Assembly (NCBI GenBank): GCA_018343915.1
Contig: JABRWF010000005.1
Location: forward strand, 2,949,001 to 3,013,000
Source: Agroathelia rolfsii
Lineage: Eukaryota; Basidiomycota; Agaricomycetes; Amylocorticiales; Amylocorticiaceae
Reading direction: 5' to 3'
DNA: 64,000 bases
The position numbers and the translations under genes were made by a program. Under the pieces are notes generated by a model that saw only the letters and a list, made by a program, of their open reading frames with translations, did not search any database and was not told where the DNA came from. Shown piece by piece: positions 1 to 12,073 of the stretch; position 1 is the first letter of the stretch; each line of letters begins with the position of its first letter.

Positions 1-7
1 ATGGAGT

Positions 8-1296
8 TTAGTCCTGGGGTTGTGCATCAGGGTCAATCGACATCAGTAACGCTCTCGAGCGCGTCATAGGGATTCGTCGTATGGGATTCGAGGCAACAGC
101 ACTACGCCGTGAAGATGAAGGTTGAGACGGCTGTAATGGTGCGTCGATCGCCATGACCGAGGTGGCAAAAGAAAGACCAGAGGGCTGGATCCTTCTTCTA
201 AGATGATCATGCGCTGGGATTGGTTCTTGGATTGGGATAGGAATAGGAGCACGTCGGCGCGTGATGATGTTCACGGTAGTTTCTTCGACAGGCTCCCCTG
301 GCTCCGGTTGATCGGGTGATGGTTCAGTCCAGAAAGCGTGCATGTCGTCTGTTGACAATCGTGGCTGCTTAGATCTTCTAGGACGATCCTCCTGATGGGA
401 GGCAGTTTGTCGCGATGAGATGCTGATTTCGCTTTCTCGAGGAGACCGCACTCGAGAGTGCCCTTCGGATGACATAGACAAAGGTAATGAAGGCTCATTC
501 AAGCTGTCATCCCTGTGCGTATCTTTTCTTTTCAGAGATCGTACTTGGACATGAGGACCGGCAGATATGTCCTCAGGACCCAGAGCCTGACCAGCACGCC
601 TAAATAGAAATAAGTAATCCGACACAGCGATACTCAAAGAGACAAAGGACTCGCTCAAGCTTCATTTTGTGACATTTCTTTTTCAAAGCGTGGTACTTCT
701 TTCTCCATTCTTCTAGCTCGTCCTTTGCTTGATCCCTTTCTCGATTGGCCTTGGCCTCACCCTCGGCATGAGCCCTCGAAGCAGCCAGACTACTTTCGGC
801 ACGGCTCATAAGCATCAACTTGTCGTGCTTAAGGTCACGGATGCGAGCCTCGAGGGTGGCCACCCGCATTTGAAGCTCTTGTGTTTGTAGTATCCCGGGT
901 CCTAATTCGCCGAAGTAAATGCGCCGGATGGAAGGATACATGAAATCATGGTATTTGTCGGGTATCAAAGCAGGATTTAAAGTCACTGAAAATGTGGAAA
1001 GATTGTGTCGCCGTCCGATGGGATGTTTTAGTAAAATAAGTTGACATTGGTATGATGTCAGTACTGGAGATACATACCTGTGGTGAAAGGCTGCCGACAC
1101 GTGGGACATTGCGATCGGACTGCATCCTCGCTCTTATGCACCCAAGACGCAATACATTCCTCACAGTTCAAGTGACCTAAAAGCATGCATTTTGAGAAAC
1201 ATGAAAGTGGCTCGATGTTGAAAGCAACTAACCACAGGGCAGAGCCACAGGTGACTTCAACTGTTCAAGACAAATTGCACAACCAAAGTCACTCAT
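8..1296 (-). CDS. RING finger / coiled-coil protein (putative E3 ubiquitin ligase), RING gene 1
   Basis: Spliced gene read on the minus strand; start ATG at 1294-1296, stop at 8-10. The first residues give a C3HC4 RING: CAICLEQ, then CGHLNCEECIASW across an intron, then CPTCRQPF. Such RINGs bind two zinc ions and usually recruit an E2 enzyme. After a further intron a charged coiled coil follows (LQTQELQMRVATLEARIRDL onward), then a long Ser/Pro/Arg-rich, probably disordered C-terminal tail of about 200 residues. The last intron I infer (about 605-638) is only 34 nt, so that junction is uncertain. The neighbour at 1791-3246 has the same RING-then-coiled-coil layout and orientation and a similar IRRIYF/VRRIYL segment, so the two may be old tandem paralogues. 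Substrate and pathway are unknown. Confidence 0.8.
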
Positions 1297-1790
1297 TTCT
1301 GAGAAATCTCTTGCAGTAGATGTGGGCCAGTCGTGGAACAGAGCTCTGGATGGCTATGGCTGACAAACAAGCAGCCTAGCTCATCTATTATACAGTGAGC
1401 AAGAAGAGAATCCGTCAAGGCAAGGTAGGCGTTGTTTGAATGCTAATCGCCGTTTGTGGTTACGATAAATCACACGAGGATGTCACGCAGTCTGTTTAGA
1501 TCATGATCACGTGATCATACAATCTATTGTTCTCTCTTTCAAGTCTTATCACTGAACATCTTTCGCGGCACCCTTTGGGCAGACAATGGTAAAGTTAGAG
1601 GTTAGTTGATGGTTGTGACAGCCTCGTGAACCAGCATAGCAGTACTTCTATATACAGCAATCGATGGCAATCAATCTATCGGGGTGGTATTGCCAGTGGT
1701 TGATATGACTCGTTACCTTGCAATAGTATAATATATAAACATACAGCACCATATCGCATGTGGATAACGTGGTAATAATTGCCTGAGTGC
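1297..1790. other. Intergenic region between the two RING genes
   Basis: It lies upstream of RING gene 1 and downstream of RING gene 2. It is AT-rich with no convincing open frame. It should hold the promoter of the downstream RING gene and the 3' end of the upstream one. A palindromic GATCACGTGATC, which contains an E-box CACGTG, sits near 1505-1516. Confidence 0.5.
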
Positions 1791-3246
1791 TCAATCAGGT
1801 TTGATCGGGTTCGGGTAGTACTTTGCGCTTTTTTGGCACTCTTTGAATACTTCGAACTCTGGTTTCATTTGAGGCGACGGGATTCGAAACTTCAATATCT
1901 GCACCAGCTTGGAATTTTTGTGCACTTTGCGGTTTTGAGGCATGCCAAGAATTAGGCCGGCTATCCGGTCGTGTTGGGGTTGGAGAAGACTATACCGAAT
2001 AACAGGGATTCAGATGGATTAATAAAAAGCATGCGAATGCTGAGACATACCAATCGTACGAGACGATGGGGATCGTCATTTATCTCATCTAAGGCATATT
2101 GAGTTCGTTAGTTTTGAGATGGGATTCAAAACAAAACAAAACAAAAAAACGCTGAACTGATAATGAGTTCGTCTGCACTCAAATCTGCATTGGACGATAA
2201 TCGATTTTTTCGAAGTTGTTGGTTTTCTCGCTGAACCGCTTTCATTTTTTGGTGTCGCAGCATAGCCTAAAAAGAAAGAGATACGACTGTGAATCATAGT
2301 CTCAGAGGGCTACTTCACGAGATACCTTTTTCTTCAAATCATCTAACTCTCTCTTTAGTTCAATTATATTCCCATCCTTCGAACTCAGTAGCGTTTTAGC
2401 CTCTTCAACTTCTTTTGCTGCCTTGTTAGCAGACTCATGGAACTTTCTCCTCTCCGTGTTGGCCTTGTTAAATTGGGTGTGCCAATGATCACGCTCGTTG
2501 CGGAGACGAGAAACTTCATTTCGTGTGCGCTCAAGGAGCTTTAACTCCTCTTGAGCAGTGGCCAGTTTATCTTCTCTCTCTTTTGCAGCGGCGATTAGAG
2601 CGATATTTTCTTCACGAAGATGTTGCAACTTGGGAAGAACATCCTTGATGCGTTTATCTAGTTCATTGATGGCATGCATCAGAACATCTTGGACTTTCTA
2701 TTCAAGAGTGTTGGAAAGGGTGTGAGGTAATGAATTAATAAACACACTTCAGAAACATCTTGACTATATTTCTTGGCCGTATCAAGGGTGTCCATCGTGC
2801 GCTGGACAGAAGTCACATCAAGCTCTGATTCTAGGATGTCATCTATTTGTACAGCAGCACGCCTCATATCTTTCAAAAAAGCATTTCCAGGAGGGCCGAC
2901 ATTATAGATGCATTCATCAGTGGCATCAGGAGGCTCTAGGTATATTCTCCGGACGTCCAAGTCTGGGTGATCCTTTGAATCTTTTGAAGGTCGACCAAAT
3001 CTTGAAGTGGCAAGTTTTGTCTTGCTGGACTTGGATTCACGACAAGCAGGGCATGACTTCTTGGCTGCTTTATTCATACACTCTTCACAGTAGCAGTGAC
3101 CTGGCATATAGCGCGTCATGATGACAGTCAGCAGCAGTCATTCTAGAATGCAAGTAGGACTGACCACAGCGCAAAGAGCGCATATCATCTGTCGAGTAAG
3201 TATCATAGCATATAGTGCATTTCACGAGCACTTTTCTAGACTCCAT
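1791..3246 (-). CDS. RING finger / coiled-coil protein (putative E3 ubiquitin ligase), RING gene 2
   Basis: Minus-strand spliced gene, ATG at 3244-3246, stop TGA at 1791-1793. The N-terminus is a RING: CTICYDTYSTDDMRSLRCG, an intron, then HCYCEECMNKAAKKSCPAC. A basic linker and the segment DVRRIYLEPPD come next. Then a long coiled coil encoded around 2300-2680 (INELDKRIKDVLPKLQHLRE onward, heptad-like with many Glu/Lys/Arg) and 2100-2290. The last exon (about 1791-1990) ends in a basic tail, KSAKYYPNPIKPD. The layout resembles RING gene 1. The start lies only 195 bp from the divergent pericentrin-like gene at 3442, so the two probably share a promoter. The substrate cannot be predicted. Confidence 0.8.
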
Positions 3247-3441
3247 TATCAATGTCGAGAATAACTTGACTCAGGCTGTTGCTGGTGGTTGAGGCAGACT
3301 CCGAGTCGAACGCGGTGTTTGAATCCAAGACGCGGTCACGTAACGTCAACAGCAACATCAACAACGCCCCCCCGGACTCCAAGTCGTCTATCTGCCGCCA
3401 CGCGCCTGTCGTCGTGCTCGCACCCCCGCTGCATATAAGCC
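3247..3441. promoter_or_regulatory. Bidirectional promoter of RING gene 2 and the pericentrin-like gene
   Basis: A 195-bp gap separates two divergent start codons. It is GC-rich compared with neighbouring intergenic DNA and has no obvious TATA box. It must hold both 5' untranslated regions and core promoters. Confidence 0.55.
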
Positions 3442-6400
3442 ATGGCGATGCTTGAGACCCCGGCTAGAATATGGCGCAGAATTGAAGAGGGTGTCCAGCG
3501 GGAAGACGAAATGCCCTCCTTGCCATCTCTACCCGCATTCGAAACCTCGGGTCCTGCACTAAGCACCAGCGAATCTGAAGACATGTTCTCCCAGGCAGAC
3601 ATCTCTCTACCATTGCAATCAACACCTAGCATAACGGCCCACTCTTCCTTATCAAATTCTCGTGCTCATTCAGGCAGTGCCTCGCGATTTGCAGCGTCTT
3701 TAGCCTCACGCAGCATGTCTGCAAAATCTAGTTATTCAGCAAGCAAGTCACGTAACATAGTCTCTCCTGCCCGTGGCCTAGACAGCTTCGATATCAGCAG
3801 AATACCCTCCCTTCCAAACAGTAAGGGAGAACTGGTAGAGGGGGAGGATAGCCTCATCTCAGATCCTTATCTTTCACTTGGTGATGAAGACGATGCCACT
3901 CATCCAATGGAGACGGCTCCCAAGAGCTTCATTAGCAATGGCACATCCAGGAAATCTTTCGACGCTTCTCTCCCCCCTCGCACAGACCTGAAGGTGAGTC
4001 CAATGTATTTTCCCCCTTGATGTATAAGCTGTACTAACAGCATCCATCAAGGCCTCACCCTTTCGTAACATCTCCGTGCGAAGACCATATCTTGCTCGTT
4101 TGCCTACTCGTACACCCTCTCTTTCCCGTGATTCTTCCTCCTCTTCTTCATCTGCAAACACCACACCTCGAAGTAATGCCTCCCCGCGTCTTGCCGGTTC
4201 AAACATTGCATCTCCGCTGCCGGCCGCTTCTGTCCCTCTGCCTAGATCCAATACAGCATCTCCTGCTGTAGCTCCTTTCGTAGAAGAAGAAGATATTACT
4301 GATGAATTTGGCCCACGCGGAGAGGACGCCTACCCTCCACTACCGGAAGATGAATCCATGGATCTTGACGGGGCAAGCCTAGCCTCACGACAACGCGCCT
4401 CGCCGTTCTCCGAACGATATCTTACAAACAAGTCGAGCAGCAGCATCGGACAGAATGATAACATTAGAGAGCCCACATTTTCCTCTGAAGATACCCCAGC
4501 TATGACACGTCTAGCAGACGACTTTTCTCAGAATCGTAGTATTCGAAGTCTAGGCATTCAGTCACCCGCACCTTCATCAACGTTCAGTGCGACTCCCATA
4601 CCTGCCAGACCAAGGGCTCGTTTTACCATGAATGTACAGCCTCCGCCTGACATGGATATTTCCAACAGCGAGCAATCCGCATCCGAGAAACAGCAGACTA
4701 TATCTATGGAGGAAAGCGTTCAAGACAATAACAATGACGGGCCATCCCAACACGATGAAAGCGAGGATAATATGAGTGCTCCAACTCCTATTCCCGCCAA
4801 ACCCAGAGCGCGATTCACCACACCTTCACCGGATGAGGTCGATGAAGACACTTCTCTGGGAATAACACCTATGCCCAGTCGCCTTCGGATAGCATCACGT
4901 TTCGAGACGCCCGTACCAGGTGATCAGGATGACGCTCTTACGCCCCGCACAAGACGCAAATCTTTCCTTCTCTCCGTCATCCATTCTAACGCCCGTCCGC
5001 GTCCGAAAGCCGCCGGGACGCCGCATCCACATGGGAGATTTTCCACTTTAGCCACACCTCGTGCAGGTTCGACCCCCTACACCCGTGCGCTCCGCTCTAT
5101 TTCGCAGCCACCCGATGGCGGCGTAACCGAATCCGAGGCAGACACTGATGCCTCACCCGACGGAGCCTCTATTGCTGGTGCGAGTAACGCCGGTCCAGAG
5201 TCCGTCTCCAGCGCCGTCGCCTCCCGGACTCCGCGCGCACGCTCCTTCATCGGTGGCAACTTCGCCTCTCCATATGAATCAGACCGCGCCTCGTACATCT
5301 CCACGGCCTCCTCACACGATCTGACAATCCACGCACGCGCGAATGCGTCGTTTGATGCCATCACGGTCGGCCAACAGGGAGGCCTCAACCGTATGAATGC
5401 GAGCAAGCTGAATCAATATTTGTACTCGCTTAATACGCGCTTGAAGGAGGAGAACGAAGAGTTGGCGGAGCGGTTGAGGTTGTCGGAGATGAGCAAAGAG
5501 GCGTTGAGTGCTGGATCTGGGGACGGTGGTAGCAGACAGCTGAGTGGTGGTGGCCGAAGACGGTCGAGTGTTGGTGGGAGTGTGCTTGGCGATGTGGAGG
5601 AGGAGCTTAGTGCCGAGATGTGGGCGGAGGAGAAGAGGCAGCTCGAGGAGGCCGTGGAGGAACTCAAGGAGGAGCTTCAGGCTCATCATGAGGGCCGAGA
5701 ACAGGCCGAGGCGGCTCTGCAAAAGATTCAGGCGGCGCTGGAGGATGAGCGCAACGAGCGCAATAAAGATAAGGAGAAGTGGCGATCCAGAATGGGCGAA
5801 GTCGAGGCGGGCGTTAGTGAGATCATCAAGGATCTGGAGAAGAGGATGCACGATGTTGAGGAGAGGGCAAAGGCTGCTGAACATGCTCGCGAGGAGGAGG
5901 CCAAGACCTACGAACGAAAGCTCCGAGATCTCGAGTCTGAGAAGGGATTCGCTCTTGACAGAGCAGAGAAGGCCGAACGGTTCCTCGAGAACAAGAGCGA
6001 ACTCGGCGGTGATCTCAAGGCTGCCAACGAGAAACTCGGACAAGCCATGAGTGACGCTCATGATGCAGCTGCTCACATTGCTCAACTGAAAGACGAGCTT
6101 GCACAGGCAAAAGAACGAGTCAGCCAACTGGAAACTGAGCAAGACCGCGATCGCGCAACAATCGCCTCCCTGGAGGAAGGCGCGAAAGCCCGGGAATCCG
6201 AGTCCGAAACTGTGCAAGAGCAATTGAAGGCCGCTCGTGCACAAGTGTCTAGCATGGAAGGCGAGCTACGCATAACCAAGGAATACGTCAGCGAACTCGA
6301 AGGTGATGCCAATAAAGCCGCCGAGCGGATGGAAGCTGTCCATGGGGAATTGGAGGCTTCCGAAGAACTCATCGAACAGCTTCGAACGGAGCTGGATGGT

Positions 6401-9159
6401 GCGGATGAGCAATTTGGCGCCCTTGAGGACGAGAAGGATCGCGCTACCGAACTGGCACGACAGCTGGAAGAAGCGTTGGAAGCTGCTGAGACAAAGATGA
6501 AAGGCGACGAGACCAACACTCAACGTCTCCAGGATCGGATCACGACTTTGGAACGTGAACTGGAGAGGGAGCGCCAGCGCTCGAATTCTTCGAGCCATCG
6601 TTCTCGTGACGAGCCTTCCGCCGATGCTGCCGAGATTGAAGCACTTGAAGATGAACTGGATGCGGCCCACAAGGAAATCGCCCGTCTTTCAACGCTTTTG
6701 CAAGATTCGCCTGCCCGAGCCGCCATTAACAAGGCCAAGGACCTCAAGATCGAACTGCTTGAAAAAGAGAAGGAGGACCTTTTGGAGCGCGTTCAGAGCT
6801 TAAAGTCCACATCATTCGATTTCCAAACGCCAAGCAGAGTTTCAAGTTCCAGTGGCATATCGCCTTTGCACCGCCAGCTCATGACGATTAGGACTTGGTC
6901 CCCCAAGACTCCGGGGCCCGTCAAAGAAGTATAACTTTTAAAACCCTTCACACGACTTGCGCGGATTTATTAACAAACTTTTCAGTTTTCATCGTACTTC
7001 GCTAACGGTTCCGTCGCCGATCAAACTGTTTCACCTCTCATCGACGAGATCTCACGCCTGCAACACGCCCTTGACGAAGCCAACAAGAGTGTGGATGATA
7101 AACTGGATAAACTCGAAGAGGCCGGCATTGGCGTCGTTGGATTAACCAAGAAGCTTGAAGATGCTCGGTCTAAAATCATTCTGCTCGAAGATGAAGTGGC
7201 AAGACTCTCGCGGCGTGAAGACCGACACATACGCCGTCTGGAGAAGATCCGATGCCCTAAATGTCTCACTAGAGTCAATGTACGGGCTATACAGAAGAAT
7301 CTTGATGAAAGGTTCATAGGACGATCCACTTTTCCCTAATGTTACTTATTGACGAACGAAATTTCTGCTCAGCTCGTTTGACCTTACACCCGATTCGTTG
7401 CCGACCAATCCTCCAACCCCGCCCTCAAAGACTTCGGATGCTCTCCGAAATGAACTTCAAGCTGTCAACGCACATCTTAAGGAGTTGCAAGCTCAATGGC
7501 GAGAGGAAAGGAAGCAATGGCTTGGCGAAAAGGCTGTACTCGAGGACGCTACTCGTCGTTTGAACTCTGAGATGCGTCACGCAAAGGAGAAGGCTGAACG
7601 CAATAGCGAGAAAGCCAAGGCTGGAATCCAGGAGGTGAGTGGGATGTTCTCACAGATGTATGCTTTCTAATGCATGAATTCTCTTGCAGGATCTGGATAA
7701 AGCCCAGGCAATGATCCTTGATCTCGAAGCGGAGCTCAGATCTGAAAGAGCACATCTGCGCGAGATGAATTCCGATCATCAACGTGCTGCGAAAGGCAAG
7801 GACGAGATATTACTCCAGCTGCAGCGCACCGAACATGTATTCCACTTTTTTTTCTTTTGAAGAAGGGGTTGACTAACGCCGGAGCAGGACATGACAGACA
7901 TTCGAGAGCAACTTCAAAAGATTAAGAAGGATAATCACGAGCTAGAATCTGAACTCAGACGTAAGCGAATTTCAATTGGACATCTACTGCTGCTTACATT
8001 GTCCTACAACAGAAAACATCAACGCCGAACAGAAGGCCAGGTTACTCGAGGCCAAGGTGTTCGAGAACATGGAGACGATCGAACAGCTTCGTCATGAGCG
8101 TTCTGTTTTAGCTAATGACCACAAAGAGCTTCAGAGGCGTTACTCTAAGGCCTCCGGGGTACGCATCTGATCTTCCTCCTGAGAAGCTATTAGCTAACTT
8201 CTTCCCCTAGATCGCCAACAAACTCCGCAGCGAGCACGCAGCATCGCAAGTGGCCCATGACAAACGACGTCACGAACTTGATATTCACCTCCTTGAGGTC
8301 GAGGACCTTCGTGAAGCACTCGCCACCCACAAATCTGAGCTGCAGAAAACCGAGTCTGATCGGGCCCGTATTGCGGCACAGAAGGAAGACATCGCGCAGA
8401 CGATTGGCATGCTCGAAGCCGACCTGCGCCGTGTTCGCAAAGATGCGGAAACCTTTGGTCGAGACCTCCGGTTGCTGAGGGCTGAGAAGGAGAACGCGAC
8501 CGAGAGCTTGACAAAGGCAGAGCGCGCCAAGAAGCAGGCTCAATCCCAGATTCGCGTGCTAAAAGAGCAAATTGCCACGCTCATGGACCAGAAAGACAAG
8601 GCGGAGGCTCAGATCAGTAGCCATGTTTGCTCTTCGTGAGTTGTCTATCTCGTGGTCTTGGTGAAGGTAAGCATGCACTGATGCTGAAGATGCTATAGGA
8701 ACAACAAGCAGCTGGAGGCTCTCAAGTTGCAACACAATAAAGAGTGCAAAGGTCTGTTCGTACAGATCCGATTCCTGAAAGCCAAGCATCGGCGCGAATC
8801 GTTATATCTTGAGGATGCTATTTGGCAAAAGAACTACCTACTGGTACTTCTCTCGAAGCATGAACGAAGGTATGCCGCTGTTTCTCTTCCCTCTGGTACT
8901 TAATATCGAAAGTTGCTAATGTTTACTCGAATACAGCGAGCAAACAATCATTTCTTCGATAGCCAAAATCGGGTTTCCGGTTGCTCCAGCTCCACAGCGG
9001 AAGAGAAAATCTACCTTGAAGAAGGTGGCTTTGGCAGTCCGGTTCTTGATCCGTGTCCAGTTCGTACTTGTTTCGCACTATGCCCTCTAAATACATGCTC
9101 ATTGTTTAAAATCTTAGACGCTCGCACAAATATTGGAGTGGGGAATTTGCTCCTCATGA
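3442..9159 (+). CDS. Pericentrin/Pcp1-like spindle pole body scaffold with C-terminal PACT domain
   Basis: By my reading 11 exons encode about 1715 residues: 3442-3993, 4052-6928, 6986-7311, 7373-7634, 7690-7836, 7888-7960, 8013-8158, 8211-8635, 8699-8869, 8937-9063 and 9118-9159. The N-terminal 650 residues are Ser/Pro-rich and disordered, with repeated IPARPRARFT / IPAKPRARFT motifs. Nearly all the rest is coiled coil. The end matches the PACT domain that anchors pericentrin, AKAP450 and yeast Pcp1/Spc110-type proteins through calmodulin: FLKAKHRRESLYLEDAIWQK, then NYLLVLL, then a basic VRFLIRVQ helix. In this family the protein recruits gamma-tubulin complexes to the spindle pole body. A lone CPKC motif lies between coiled coils near 7250. 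The last exon frame is the least certain part; another splice would extend the end to about 9235. Confidence 0.85.
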
Positions 9160-9472
9160 GAGCGTCATGGCCGCATATCATAACCTCCGCCATGGTCAGC
9201 AACGACGTGCAATAACAAGCAAATAAGCGGCAGAATCTTAAATCACTTGCAAAGCATTGGCATTCATCACGACAGACACATTCTCATTTTCCTAGCACTC
9301 TTGATTCCCTGGGTTTCTTCTTAGTTTCCTTGCTTTGTAATCGCATTTCAAACAGTTCATCTTGTGTATATTAGCTTGGGTAGTCACCATATTTGTACGT
9401 TAAGACATAATCTTAAGTCCCCATTTTTGCATGCAAAATTAAAAGAAGAAAAAGCACGGTAACCAAGTCCTG
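9160..9472. other. Convergent 3' intergenic region
   Basis: It lies between the stops of two converging genes, the pericentrin-like gene and cardiolipin synthase. It is T-rich, with no open frame of note. Expected content is 3' UTRs and polyadenylation signals. Confidence 0.5.
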
Positions 9473-10634
9473 TCAGGATGATTTAGGTCCTTTGGGGTTA
9501 AGTACCTTGAAGCCGTTCTTGCCAACATAGTATGAGAGGCCACTCCAAATTGTTGTAGTTGCCACCACCCATCTAAGGGGAGATGACACAAGTGATGAGC
9601 CTTAGGATCGGGTTAGATATCTGGATTTGTGCTCACTGGAATGCATGAAGGCTCGTGTCGATATCAATAGGGAGAATAGGGTTAACGGTTGTTACACCCA
9701 TAAGGATGAGTTGGAGAGCTGTGTTGACCTGTGTGAAAAAATGGTGCTGTGAGTCTTCTGTATGACATTACAATATGTGCGTTGTGTGTGAATAACCTTG
9801 CTGATGGTAGTTGGTTTGACCTCGGATGAAGGCAAAGACATATCCCAGTATCGAGTGAACGTTTTCTAAAATTAGTTATTTCACGTTATTATGGCTTTTG
9901 GCGGGAGGATACTTCGGAATTATGCATACTGGTGGTGGAAGTGTGATGTAACGAACGTAGAATGCGGACAGACTAAGCAGCACATCTCGGCCGAGGATGA
10001 TAACAGCCAAAGGCACTAGAATAGCCAGAGACGGTGAGACCTTCCTGTGTGAGCAAAGTAGAAGGTACATGGGGGATCCGTACATGGTAGCATAGACTTG
10101 ACAGCAAGCGTCACCGTCAACGTCGTCATGAGCGCCTTGTCGGCGGCGGGATCGAGTATGGTGCCGAACACAGACTTCATGTTGTACCGGCGCGCGAGCC
10201 AGCCATCAAACTTTGCTTACCCCCTCTCAGGATCAGCCACCAATAATCCCTTGAGAAGGTAGCCAACGTACCCAGTCTGTAAGGCCCGAATACACCAGCA
10301 GAGACGTCGCCAGGTAGAAGTCGTCGTGCACGATGGACCAGGCTAGGACAGGACAGGCACATATCCGCGAGAGGGTCAGGAGATTGGGTATTGTGTATAT
10401 GTTTTCTCTAAGTGCTGGCTGATTCCCCGAGGAAGGTGGGGAGGGTTCGGATGGCTTTGTGGGCGGTAGAGATGAGTATAACCTTTTGTACGGTACATTA
10501 GACTTGGGGACTAGCAGTTGCTGTAAAGGTGATGATATTCTCAGGCTGGCTCCAACCGAAAAGACGGGACGATGTGAGCGTGCTAGGAAAGAGCGAGTAC
10601 AGTTGATTCGAGCGGTAGTAAGTCTTAGAGCCAT
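9473..10634 (-). CDS. CRD1: Cardiolipin synthase (CDP-alcohol phosphatidyltransferase), mitochondrial
   Basis: Minus-strand gene. I chose the ATG at 10632-10634 because it starts an Arg/Ser-rich, acid-free presequence (MALRLTTARINCTRSFLARS) that fits mitochondrial import; a longer frame upstream is open but does not look functional. The conserved region begins IPNLLTLSRICACPVLAWS, then LTDW, an intron, and DGWLARRYNMKSVFGTILD followed by PAAD. This is the full CDP-alcohol phosphotransferase signature DG-x2-AR-x8-G-x3-D-x3-D, which holds the catalytic metal-binding aspartates. Further membrane helices follow (LAILVPLAVIILGRD; TTTIWSGLSYYVG). The stop is at 9473-9475. The enzyme joins CDP-diacylglycerol and phosphatidylglycerol to make cardiolipin in the inner mitochondrial membrane. 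Phosphatidylglycerolphosphate synthase (PGS1) belongs to a different family in fungi, so the call is fairly secure. Confidence 0.88.
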
Positions 10635-11293
10635 GGCAGAAATTATAAATGTGATATTAGGCAATTCCCAGCAAGTATAATTGAAAAAGCGGTACAAGCC
10701 GAGTACAGAGTGTTTTGAATACGACTTTGAAGAAGAAGCGCTCGCAGCCGCGGTGTGGGCGTCATTGGCCTGCCGTTGCTTCCGGGCCAATCACAGCCTT
10801 TCTTTCTTTCTTTATATCCGTCACTATCATGGCTAGGTCACAGCCTTCTTCAAACTAAAGTTGTCTCTTTTGACAATAACAGTCAATAACGGCATGTGCG
10901 AATGGATTTCCTACTTTGAACCCTTTATTATCTGCAGAAATTTCTCTATAAGACTCCGCTTCTGTTTGTTGCTGTCGCTCTACCAGCTTTCTAGATATAT
11001 GATTGGTTAGCGAAAGCAGCGAAAATCATATAGTACCACTGAATCCAAAAAGAAATGAATAGCTGCATTCACACGATTGTCGGTCACTCGGCACCTTTTT
11101 TTATGGTTGTGACTATATGCGCATACCAGCGGCATTATGATGGTACGCTTTGCAGATAGTGGCACGTCATAAATGGTGGTAGATCACCCGAAGTGGTCCT
11201 CAACCACATCTGCTCGCTGGATATATAACGTCCATTTCTACGCATCCTCTCTTGAATCTGCTTTCATTCCATCAATATAACTCATACCGAAAA
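10635..11293. other. Divergent intergenic region
   Basis: It separates the start codons of cardiolipin synthase (minus) and the acidic orphan gene (plus). A TATA-like GGATATATAAC occurs at 11219-11229, about 70 bp before the plus-strand ATG. Nothing else coding is seen. Confidence 0.5.
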
Positions 11294-12073
11294 ATGACAT
11301 GTAATTGGGAGATGCGGTGCCTCAACCCGAGCATTGTGAGTCTATAACCCTTTTCTGGCATATCACTGTTAATACTAAATGGGGCGTTTGATCCACTAGA
11401 AGGAAACAGAAGTGGGTCGTGTCGTCGGTGATCACACTCACTTCAACTCCGACGTGTTGCACCCCCTCAAGTCGCGTTACCTCTCAGTACTAGAGCATTA
11501 TCAGGGTGCGTCTCGCAATTACGATGTTTATTCAAATGGAGAAGTTGTAGGACCATCGATGCCACTCGAGCTTGCTTGCCAGGTAAGAGGGATGTCGAAT
11601 TCTAACGATATATGCATAGACAGGCCCAAACACATATAACAGCCACGAAAAAGTTGCGAAAGAGGATGAAGATGAAGATAATGACGAAGATATCATGAGC
11701 GAACTTGACGACTTGAGTAGGCTTGTCTATGATCTCAATACGAGAGACTATGCCAAGCACTTAGCAGCAACAGGAGGGGACAAGCCAGGAAGCATCCCCG
11801 CAATCGAAGACGATGATTACGACTGGCAAGAATCAAGCATGGAATATGCAGGATCGGTGCACTCCATCGAATCGTATATGGATGATGAATTATTTGATTT
11901 CAGCCAGGATTTAATGTATCATAGCTATGAGGATAGGTGGGTTTTTTTTAGAGGTTTGATCATCAGGGGCAATTTGCTAACATTGTCTTTTCTCTAGTAA
12001 TATGGAGCCTAGTCTGTGCTCATCTGATTTGGAAGAGAGCTCAATTGGGCGTTTTGTTATACAGGAAGTGTGA
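11294..12073 (+). CDS. Acidic orphan protein, function unknown
   Basis: Four exons with good splice sites read through in one frame. Exon 1 is MTCNWEMRCLNPSI, followed by GTGAGT. Exon 2 starts KETEVGRVVGDHTHFNSDVL. Exon 3 starts TGPNTYNSHEKVAKEDEDED after a 37-nt intron (very short). Exon 4 ends ESSIGRFVIQEV before TGA at 12071-12073. The product is about 210 residues, strongly acidic in the middle, and has no signal peptide or membrane segment that I can see. It resembles no family I recognise. A TATA-like element lies about 70 bp upstream. The continuity of frame across three introns is the main evidence that the gene is real. Confidence 0.6.

Noticed and set aside
5312..6244. 310-codon open frame on the minus strand inside the pericentrin-like gene
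   Set aside because: It is antisense to a strongly supported coiled-coil coding exon; Leu-rich product is the mirror of Glu/Lys/Gln codons. No splice or family evidence.
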